Assembly: GCF_002846415.1 (NCBI RefSeq)
Contig: NZ_PJMX01000001.1
Coordinates: 2,418,001 to 2,482,000, forward strand
Origin: Streptomyces sp. TLI_146
Lineage (GTDB): Bacteria; Actinomycetota; Actinomycetes; Streptomycetales; Streptomycetaceae
Direction: 5' to 3'
Length of the DNA: 64,000 nt
The notes under the pieces were generated by a model that saw only the letters and a program-made list of their open reading frames with translations, was not told the DNA's origin and did not search any database. This document shows positions 57,890 to 64,000 of the stretch, one piece after another. The position numbers and the translations under genes are program-made. Numbering within the stretch: position 1 is the stretch's first letter; the number at the start of each line of letters is the position of its first letter.

Positions 57890-59656
57890 CTACAGGTACT
57901 GACCTGTGTTGGCCACGGTGTCGATGGAGCGTCCGGTGTCCGCGCCCTGCTTTCCGGTGACGAGGGTACGGATGAACACGATCCGCTCGCCCTTCTTTCC
58001 GGAGATACGGGCCCAGTCGTCGGGGTTGGTGGTGTTGGGCAGGTCCTCGTTCTCCTTGAACTCGTCCACGCAGGCCTGGAGGAGGTGGGAGACGCGGATG
58101 CCCTTCTGGTTGTGGTCGAGGAAGGCCTTGATGGCCATCTTCTTGGCCCGGTCCACGATGTTCTGGATCATGGCGCCGGAGTTGAAGTCCTTGAAGTACA
58201 GGACTTCCTTGTCGCCGTTGGCGTACGTGACCTCCAGGAAGCGGTTCTCCTCGGATTCCGCGTACATCTGCTCGACCACGGACTGGATCATCGCGTGTGC
58301 CGCGGCGTCCTTGGAACCGCTGTGTTCGGACAGGTCGTCCGAGTGCAGCGGCAGGGACGCCGTGAGGTACTTGGCGAAGATGTCCTTGGCCGCCTCCGCG
58401 TCCGGACGCTCGATCTTGATCTTGACGTCGAGCCGGCCGGGCCGCAGGATCGCGGGGTCGATCATGTCCTCGCGGTTGGAGGCGCCGATGACGATGACGT
58501 TCTCCAGGCCTTCCACCCCGTCGATCTCGGCGAGCAGCTGGGGGACGATGGTGTTCTCCACGTCCGAGCTGACGCCGGATCCGCGGGTGCGGAAGAGGGA
58601 CTCCATCTCGTCGAAGAAGACGATGACGGGGGTGCCCTCGCTGGCCTTCTCCCGGGCTCGCTGGAAGACGAGGCGGATGTGCCGCTCGGTCTCTCCCACG
58701 TACTTGTTGAGGAGTTCGGGGCCCTTGATGTTGAGGAAGTAGCTCTTCCCCGCGGGCTGACCGGTGACCTCCGCCACCTTCTTGGCGAGCGAGTTGGCGA
58801 CGGCCTTGGCGATGAGCGTCTTGCCGCAGCCGGGCGGGCCGTAGAGCAGGATGCCCTTGGGCGGCCGCAGTTCGTGTTCCTTGAAGAGGTCCGGGTAGAG
58901 GTACGGGAGCTCGACCGCGTCGCGGATCATCTCGATCTGGCCGCCGAGTCCGCCGATCTTGTCGTAGTCGACGTCCGGGACCTCTTCGAGGACCAGTTCC
59001 TCGACCTCGCTCTTGGGGACCACTTCGTACACGTAGCCGGAGCGGGGTTCGAGCAGCAGGGCGTCGCCGGGGCGGATGGTGATGTCCAGGAGCGGCTCGG
59101 CGAGCCTCACCACCCTTTCCTCGTCGGTGTGCCCGACCACCAGGGCGCGCTCGCCGTCCTCCAGGATCTCCTTGAGGGTGACGATGTCCCCGGCGCGCTC
59201 GAACTCCATGGCCTCGACCACGTTGAGCGCTTCGTTGAGCATGACTTCCTGGCCGCGCCGGAGCTCGTCGAGCTCGACGCTGGGGCTGACGTTCACCCGG
59301 AGCTTGCGGCCCCCGGTGAAGATGTCGGCCGTGCCGTCCTCGTTGGACTGCAGGAAGACACCGAAGCCGGCCGGCGGCTGTGCGAGCCGGTCGACCTCCT
59401 CCTTGAGGGCCACGATCTGGTCCCGGGCCTCGCGGAGCGTATTGGCGAGCCGCTCGTTCTGCGCGGACACGCCCGCCAGGTTGGTCTGCAGCTCGACGAT
59501 CCGCTCTTCGAGAATCCTCGTATGACGCGGAGAGTCGGCGAGCTTGCGTCGCAGGACGGCGATTTCCTGCTCTAGATAGGCAACCTGGCCGGCTGGGTCC
59601 TCAGACCCCCGCCCGGGCCGGATGCCGCGGTTGATGTCGTCGTCGTGGGCTGCCAC
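57890..59656 (-). CDS. arc: Proteasome-activating AAA ATPase Arc/Mpa
   Basis: 588 residues from the GTG at 59656. An N-terminal coiled coil (about 18-90; [20 protein letters not shown]) binds Pup. Two OB folds (about 90-235) follow, then the AAA domain with Walker A GPPGCGKT, Walker [11 protein letters not shown], and the arginine finger in [17 protein letters not shown]. The C-terminus GQYL is the hydrophobic-Tyr-X motif that docks into PrcA. It unfolds pupylated proteins for the core particle. A TTTCAA-N16-TAGGGT promoter precedes it on the minus strand. Confidence 0.97.
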   Translation of the reverse strand: MAAHDDDINRGIRPGRGSEDPAGQVAYLEQEIAVLRRKLADSPRHTRILEERIVELQTNLAGVSAQNERLANTLREARDQIVALKEEVDRLAQPPAGFGVFLQSNEDGTADIFTGGRKLRVNVSPSVELDELRRGQEVMLNEALNVVEAMEFERAGDIVTLKEILEDGERALVVGHTDEERVVRLAEPLLDITIRPGDALLLEPRSGYVYEVVPKSEVEELVLEEVPDVDYDKIGGLGGQIEMIRDAVELPYLYPDLFKEHELRPPKGILLYGPPGCGKTLIAKAVANSLAKKVAEVTGQPAGKSYFLNIKGPELLNKYVGETERHIRLVFQRAREKASEGTPVIVFFDEMESLFRTRGSGVSSDVENTIVPQLLAEIDGVEGLENVIVIGASNREDMIDPAILRPGRLDVKIKIERPDAEAAKDIFAKYLTASLPLHSDDLSEHSGSKDAAAHAMIQSVVEQMYAESEENRFLEVTYANGDKEVLYFKDFNSGAMIQNIVDRAKKMAIKAFLDHNQKGIRVSHLLQACVDEFKENEDLPNTTNPDDWARISGKKGERIVFIRTLVTGKQGADTGRSIDTVANTGQYL

Positions 59657-59933
59657 GGTCCTCACCTCCTCCAAGGGGAGCTGGACGCTTCCTGACCCTA
59701 CCTGGGCGGGTGGTGATTGAAACCCCTAGATCACAAAGACTGCGGGGTGTGTCCGATCTTCACCCTTGCGCTCTCCCTCACGCCAGGGGAATACCCACCC
59801 ATCAACATCGGAAAGCGGGCGGTTGTATCGTCGAGTCGGTCAACACCCGTCAGGACTGGTACCGATTGCTCGGCCACCCTGGCCGGTGGAGCACCCCGTA
59901 CGAACACAGCACCGCGCACGAACGGCAGGCCAT

Positions 59934-60212
59934 ATGAACGACGCTCTTGAAGTCTGGATCGACCAGGAGCTCTGCACCGGCGACGGCATCTGTGTCCAGT
60001 ACGCGCCCGAGGTCTTCGAGCTGGACATCGACGGTCTGGCGTACGTGAAGAGCGCCGAGGACGAGCTGCTGCAGTCGCCCGGCGCGGTGACGCCGGTCCC
60101 GCTGCCGCTGCTCCAGGACGTCGTCGACTCGGTGAAGGACTGCCCGGGCGACTGCATTCACGTACGACGGGTTTCGGACAGCGTCGAGGTCTACGGGCCG
60201 GACGCCGACTGA
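59934..60212 (+). CDS. Single-cluster ferredoxin
   Basis: 92 residues. LCTGDGIC gives Cys14 and Cys20 with Asp17 in the second-ligand position, then CPGDC at Cys70-Cys74. The pattern CxxDxxC...CP fits a [3Fe-4S] or Asp-ligated [4Fe-4S] single-cluster ferredoxin, as used with P450s. A long linker (about 45 residues) lies between. It is divergent from arc. The electron partners are not here. The ATG at 59934 is favoured because the upstream frame is low-complexity. Confidence 0.88.
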   Translation: MNDALEVWIDQELCTGDGICVQYAPEVFELDIDGLAYVKSAEDELLQSPGAVTPVPLPLLQDVVDSVKDCPGDCIHVRRVSDSVEVYGPDAD

Positions 60213-60249
60213 GACGGTACGTGACGAAGTCCGTACGCTGGGTGACGGA

Positions 60250-60822
60250 TCAGGTACCCAGCGCCTGGGACCGGGTGCTCCGGACGAACTTCCCGCCCTG
60301 CCACCGCCACTTGGTGTCGCGCTCCTCGTCGGGGCAGCAGCGCGGCACGTCCGGTGAGGAGTAGCCGAGCAGGGTGGCCGTGACGGCTCCCTCGCGGACC
60401 GCGAGGTGGGAGACGCCGAGCCTCTCCCCCGGGTCGGCCAGGGTCGCCACCAGGCGCGGCGGGGCGCCCTTCACGGCGGGCCGGGTCAGCACGTAGATCC
60501 CGCTCGGCGGGGTGCCCGAGCCGGCCCGGCAGTGCACGACGGCCACGGTCTCGGGGCTGCCGTCGCCGTCGAGGTCCCCCTCGGCGCGGGCCGCGACCTG
60601 GGTGCCCACCGTGCCGCACTGGAGCGGGTAGGCGACGGCCGCCGCGTCGGGGGCCGGAGCGGCCGCCACCACGGCCCCCGGGGCCCCTTGGGAGGCCTTG
60701 GCGGTGTCGGGCTGCAGCCAGCCGGCCAGCGCCACGACACCGGCCATCGCGGCGGCCGTGGCCAGCCAGTGCACCGGGCGGGCGTGGGTGTGCGCGAGCT
60801 CGGGGACGGCGGCGGTCTGCAC
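60250..60822 (-). CDS. Secreted or membrane-anchored hypothetical protein
   Basis: 190 residues from the GTG at 60822 (AGGAG about nine bases upstream). A hydrophobic segment (about 20-38, ATAAAMAGVVALAGWL) acts as signal or anchor. The outside domain has EGDLDGDGSPETVAVVHC, an EF-hand or FG-GAP-like calcium loop found in integrin-alpha repeats, and cysteine pairs (LQCGT, VPRCCPDEE). No family recognised. It converges on the ferredoxin gene with 37 bases between. Confidence 0.75.
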   Translation of the reverse strand: MQTAAVPELAHTHARPVHWLATAAAMAGVVALAGWLQPDTAKASQGAPGAVVAAAPAPDAAAVAYPLQCGTVGTQVAARAEGDLDGDGSPETVAVVHCRAGSGTPPSGIYVLTRPAVKGAPPRLVATLADPGERLGVSHLAVREGAVTATLLGYSSPDVPRCCPDEERDTKWRWQGGKFVRSTRSQALGT

Positions 60823-60975
60823 GCGGGAGGTCTCCTGTGAGGGATGGTGCGGGTGGTGGGAGTGGCCAGCATCGTGCCACACGTCACAGTCGGGCGGAAC
60901 AGCGGGGTCCGGACGTTGTGCGCCCCCTTGGCGCCCCCGTGCCCCGAGGCGTCCGCCCGTACCTCCAACGGAAAA

Positions 60976-61023
60976 GCGCCGCCGCCGAGTTCCCGGACAC
61001 TCCCGGGAACTCGGCGGCGGCGC
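60976..61023 (-). terminator. Terminator after trmI
   Basis: A perfect 21-base-pair stem, 60976-60996 with 61003-61023 and a six-base loop, 25 bases past the trmI stop. Confidence 0.85.
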
Positions 61024-61047
61024 CGGTGCGTTGAGCTGACGGGCTCG

Positions 61048-61935
61048 TCAGTCCTTGTTGGGGCCCTCGTAGTCGTCTCCGTACGCGCCCTTGGCGGGGC
61101 GGCGGCGGCGCAGCGGGGGCTCGACGCCGTCCGCGAGGCGGCGGGCGGTGACGAGGAAGCCGGTGTGGCCGATCATCCGGTGGTCCGGGCGGACGGCGAG
61201 GCCCTCCACGTGCCAGTTGCGGATCATCGACTCCCACGGCTGCGGCTCGGCGAAGCAGCCGATCTCGCGGATCGCCTCGACGGTGCGCGAGAGCTGGGTG
61301 GTGGTGGCCACGTAGCAGCAGAGGATGCCGCCGGGCACCAGCGCCTTGGAGACGGCGTCCAGGCACTCCCAGGGGGCGAGCATGTCGAGGATGACGCGGT
61401 CGACGTCGGTGTCCGACAGGTTGTCCTGGAGGTCGCCGACGGTGAGCTGCCAGGCGGGGTGCGGCTCGCCGAAGTAGCGCTCCACGTTCTGCTGGGCGAT
61501 CTCGGCGAAGTCCGCGCGGCGCTCGTAGGAGTGGAGCATGCCGTGGTCGCCGATGGCGCGCAGCAGGAAGGCGCTGAGCGAGCCGGAGCCCACGCCCGCC
61601 TCGACGACGCGCGCGCCGGCGAAGATGTCGGCGAAGGCCAGGATCTGCCCCGCGTCCTTGGGGTAGACCACGGCGGCGCCGCGGGGCATGGACAGGACGT
61701 AGTCGGGGAGCAGCGGGCGCAGCGCGAGGTACGCGACGTTCCCGGTGGTACGGACAACACTGCCCTCGGGAGCGCCGATCAGCTCGTCGTGCGGGAAGGA
61801 ACCCTTGTGGGTGTGGAAGTTCTTCCCGGCTTCGAGCGTGAACGTGTAGTGGCGTCCCTTGGGGTCGGTGAGCTGGACCTGGTCCCCGACCTTGAAGGGC
61901 CCGCGACGGCGGGCGGCACCGGTCGGTTCGGACAT
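61048..61935 (-). CDS. trmI: tRNA (adenine58-N1)-methyltransferase TrmI
   Basis: 295 residues. The N-terminal beta-barrel (KVGDQVQLTDPKGRHYTFTL) leads to a Rossmann methyltransferase: ARVVEAGVGSGSLSAFLLRA (SAM motif I), VDRVILDMLAPWECLD (motif IV) and the QPWESMIRNWHVEGLAVRPD motif of the m1A58 family. It makes m1A58 in the T-loop of tRNAs. A TACCCT -10 (minus strand) sits six bases before the ATG, so the transcript is probably leaderless. Matches Rv2118c of M. tuberculosis by position and sequence type. Confidence 0.96.
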   Translation of the reverse strand: MSEPTGAARRRGPFKVGDQVQLTDPKGRHYTFTLEAGKNFHTHKGSFPHDELIGAPEGSVVRTTGNVAYLALRPLLPDYVLSMPRGAAVVYPKDAGQILAFADIFAGARVVEAGVGSGSLSAFLLRAIGDHGMLHSYERRADFAEIAQQNVERYFGEPHPAWQLTVGDLQDNLSDTDVDRVILDMLAPWECLDAVSKALVPGGILCCYVATTTQLSRTVEAIREIGCFAEPQPWESMIRNWHVEGLAVRPDHRMIGHTGFLVTARRLADGVEPPLRRRRPAKGAYGDDYEGPNKD

Positions 61936-62003
61936 ACGAACAGGGTACCGGCCCTGTTGACCCCGCAACGCCACGGCCTGCGCCGCTGGGGCCGGGGGCG
62001 GGG

Positions 62004-63254
62004 TTACGGGGTGGGCCGGGCCATCGCCGCCACGAAGGCCTTCTCGACGTCGGCCGCCGAGAGCACTCCGTAGATCTCGCCGGTCTCCTCGACCACCAGG
62101 TACTCGGTGGCGGGGGTGGCCCGGAGCTTGTCCAGGAGCGGTTCGCCGGCCAGCTCGGCCGGGACGCGCATGCCGTCGGTGAGGTCCTGGGCGAGCCCGC
62201 TGACCGCGACCCAGGGGCGGCGGTGCTCCGGCACGCCGACGATGGCGGCCTCCCGGACCAGGCCGGTGGGGTCGCCCTGCCCGTCGACGACGACCAGGGC
62301 GCGCGCGCCGGCCTCGTTGGCCCGGCGCAGCGCCTCGGAGAGCGGGGTGGCCGACTCGACGGGGACGGCCCGGCGGGTGAGGTTGCGGGCGCGCAGCTCC
62401 GGCAGGTGCTCGCGCAGCCGGGCCATGCGCAGGCTGTTGCCCGCGCCGGTCCAGATGATCGCGGCGAGGATCGCGGCGAGCAGCGCGTCGGTGACGGTGT
62501 CCATGCCGTCGACCTCTTCCGGCGCGTTGCCGAGCGCCCCGGTCTGGGTGAGCAGCGGGAGGCCGATGAGGACGGTGACGGCGAGGGCGCGGCCGACCCA
62601 GGCGGCGGCGACGGTGCCGCTCATGGGCCTGCCGGTGATCTTCCACACCACGGCGCGGAGCATCCGGCCGCCGTCCAGCGGCAGCCCGGGCAGCAGGTTG
62701 AAGCCCGCCACGATCAGGTTGGAGATCATCAGCCCGGCGAGCAGGACGCCGGGCACGGTGCCGGGCTCGACGGCCTGCATCCCGACGTAGAACAGCCCGG
62801 ACAGGACGAGCGAGAGCAGCGGGCCGACGAAGGCGAGCACGAACTCGCGGCCCGGCGTCTCGGTCTCCTTCTCGATCTCGGAGACCCCGCCGAAGAACTG
62901 GAGCTGGATGCGGCGCACCGGGAGCTTGAAGCGCAGCGCGGCGACCGTGTGGGCCAGCTCGTGGACCAGCACCGAGGCGTAGAAGGCGACCGCGAAGAAG
63001 AGCGAGACGAGGTAGCGGGCGGCGCCGAGCTCGGGCAGCACGCGGTCGAGCTGGCCGCCGAAGACCCAGGTGATCAGGGCGGCGACCAGGAACCAGCTGG
63101 GTGCGACGTAGACCGGTACGCCGAAGGGGCGCCCCATGAGGATTCCGCCGCCCGGCTCACGTCCGCGGGGCGACTTGCCGTTGTCGGGCGCGGCGCCGGG
63201 ACCGTCGTCCCCCGCGCCGGACTGCGGCCTTTTGCTGTCGCCGCTCTCGTCCAC
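62004..63254 (-). CDS. Site-2-protease-like M50 zinc metalloprotease with CBS pair
   Basis: 416 residues. A disordered acidic leader of about 45 residues precedes the membrane core, with the metal motif VLVHELAHTVA (HExxH) in the second or third helix and NLLPGLPLDGGRML (the LDG motif). A C-terminal CBS pair (about 300-410) has the YGVLSAADVEKAF motif. The family cleaves membrane-embedded regulators. The CBS pair suggests nucleotide or energy sensing. GTG start at 63254. Divergent from the nuclease gene. Confidence 0.9.
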   Translation of the reverse strand: MDESGDSKRPQSGAGDDGPGAAPDNGKSPRGREPGGGILMGRPFGVPVYVAPSWFLVAALITWVFGGQLDRVLPELGAARYLVSLFFAVAFYASVLVHELAHTVAALRFKLPVRRIQLQFFGGVSEIEKETETPGREFVLAFVGPLLSLVLSGLFYVGMQAVEPGTVPGVLLAGLMISNLIVAGFNLLPGLPLDGGRMLRAVVWKITGRPMSGTVAAAWVGRALAVTVLIGLPLLTQTGALGNAPEEVDGMDTVTDALLAAILAAIIWTGAGNSLRMARLREHLPELRARNLTRRAVPVESATPLSEALRRANEAGARALVVVDGQGDPTGLVREAAIVGVPEHRRPWVAVSGLAQDLTDGMRVPAELAGEPLLDKLRATPATEYLVVEETGEIYGVLSAADVEKAFVAAMARPTP

Positions 63255-63327
63255 GGTGTCCCTTCGTCGGTGGTTCTGTCTCGATCATGCAGTGTGAGGG
63301 GGCTCGTCGTCGATGGTATTCCGCTCG

Positions 63328-63350
63328 CTGTCAGTGGCGGGTCGTAGGGT
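63328..63350 (+). promoter_or_regulatory. RecA-NDp (PafBC-type) promoter of the RecB-like nuclease
   Basis: CTGTCAGTG (63328-63336), eight bases, TAGGGT (63345-63350), and the ATG seven bases further on at 63358. It is the closest match in the window to TTGTCAGTG-N8-TAGTnT and predicts a leaderless transcript. Confidence 0.7.
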
Positions 63351-63357
63351 CTGTGTC

Positions 63358-64000
63358 ATGGATACGAGCACCGGAGGGGCCGCGGCGGCCCAGCGCCCCG
63401 TGTCGTTGTCGCCGTCGCGGGCGAACGACTTCATGCAGTGCCCCTTGCTGTACCGGTTCCGGGTGATCGACAAGCTCCCCGAGAAGCCGAGCGAGGCGGC
63501 GACGCGCGGCACGCTGGTGCACGCGGTGCTGGAGCGCCTCTTCGACGACCCGGCGGCGGAGCGGACCGCGCCGCGCGCGAAGGCGATGATTCCCGGCCAG
63601 TGGGACCGGCTGCTCGAATCGAAGCCGGAGCTCACCGAGCTGTTCGCCGAGGACGCCGACGGCGAGCGGCTGGCCAAGTGGCTGGGCGAGGCCGAGCGGC
63701 TGGTGGAGCGGTGGTTCTCGCTGGAGGATCCGACGCGCCTGGAGCCGGTGGAGCGGGAGTTCTTCGTCGAGACGGAGCTGGAGTCGGGGCTGCGGCTGCG
63801 CGGAGTGATCGACCGGGTCGACGTGGCGCCGACCGGCGAGGTCCGGATCGTCGACTACAAGACGGGCAAGGCCCCGCGTCCGGAGTACGCGGAGGGCGCG
63901 CTGTTCCAGATGAAGTTCTACGCGCTGGTGGTCTGGCGGCTGAAGAACGTGCTGCCGCGCCGCCTCCAGCTGGTGTACCTGGGCAGCGGCGACGTGCTGA
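63358..64000 (+). CDS. RecB-family PD-(D/E)XK exonuclease (truncated by window end)
   Basis: 214 codons are visible and the gene runs past the window end. SLSPSRANDFMQCPLLYRFR is the N-terminal Cys-containing motif of Cas4/AddB-like nucleases, probably part of an iron-sulphur or structural site. GTLVHAVLERLF and LRGVIDRVDVAPTGEVRIVDYKTGK give the PD-(D/E)XK catalytic residues: Asp in RVD, Asp in VDYKTG and Lys. It processes DNA ends during repair. The homologue in M. tuberculosis is Rv2119, also next to trmI. The promoter suggests induction by DNA damage. Confidence 0.88.
   Translation, partial: MDTSTGGAAAAQRPVSLSPSRANDFMQCPLLYRFRVIDKLPEKPSEAATRGTLVHAVLERLFDDPAAERTAPRAKAMIPGQWDRLLESKPELTELFAEDADGERLAKWLGEAERLVERWFSLEDPTRLEPVEREFFVETELESGLRLRGVIDRVDVAPTGEVRIVDYKTGKAPRPEYAEGALFQMKFYALVVWRLKNVLPRRLQLVYLGSGDVL

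Overview
The window is chromosomal DNA of a high-GC actinomycete, almost certainly a Streptomyces. Codons end in G or C almost throughout, GTG and TTG starts and leaderless promoters are common, and one small gene carries the rare TTA (bldA-type) leucine codon. The core gene order is the conserved actinobacterial block pheST / infC-rpmI-rplT / betaine transporter / helicase-tat-pafBC-pafA / prcAB-pup-dop-arc / trmI / RecB-like nuclease. The second half (39-64 kb) follows the order of the Mycobacterium tuberculosis Rv2090-Rv2119 region, as I recall it.

Layout. 0-9.5 kb: end of an acetyltransferase, a degenerate histidine phosphatase, a divergent MocR regulator/EamA exporter pair whose start codons overlap, a DUF1918 protein, a Tat-exported glycoside hydrolase, a 3-hydroxybutyryl-CoA dehydrogenase, a TTA-containing coiled-coil membrane protein, a NUDIX/HTH-TPR regulator pair and a SpoIIE phosphatase. 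9.6-17.6 kb: pheS-pheT, an orphan PAS histidine kinase, a SpoU methyltransferase and infC-rpmI-rplT, with a probable attenuator leader and an ATC start for infC. 17.6-25.8 kb: DUF1844, SseB, a beta-lactamase-fold protein, a mycosin-like protease behind a frameshifted membrane gene, a D-threonine-aldolase-type enzyme, a DUF2510 protein and a HAD phosphatase. 25.9-32.7 kb: a gamma-glutamylation catabolic cluster resembling the ethanolamine (GlnA4) pathway: SDR, aldehyde dehydrogenase, glutamine-synthetase-like ligase, FadR-type regulator, ethanolamine-type permease and gamma-glutamyl hydrolase. 32.7-41.3 kb: LysR/TDT exporter, metal-receptor/XRE-cupin pair, glycine betaine ABC transporter, 5'-3' exonuclease and an iron-boxed siderophore-interacting protein.

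41.5-64 kb: a superfamily-2 helicase, tatC, tatA, two small proteins, pafC, pafB, two FKBP isomerases and pafA; then an MFS/LacI pair; then the Pup-proteasome genes prcA, prcB, a small endonuclease-VII-like gene, pup, dop and the ATPase arc; then a ferredoxin, a secreted protein, trmI, a site-2 protease and the start of a RecB-like nuclease.

How the parts connect. PafB/PafC are the actinobacterial LexA-independent DNA-damage activators. Four promoters in this window fit their RecA-NDp motif (TGTCAG, 10 bases, then a TAnnnT-like -10): pup, the helicase, the 5'-3' exonuclease and the RecB-like nuclease. The window may therefore hold the activator, part of its DNA-repair regulon and the proteolytic system linked to that response. 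Other notable items are a duplicated promoter module around the HTH-TPR regulator, a dispersed palindromic intergenic element in three copies, and several divergent-gene operators with readable symmetry.
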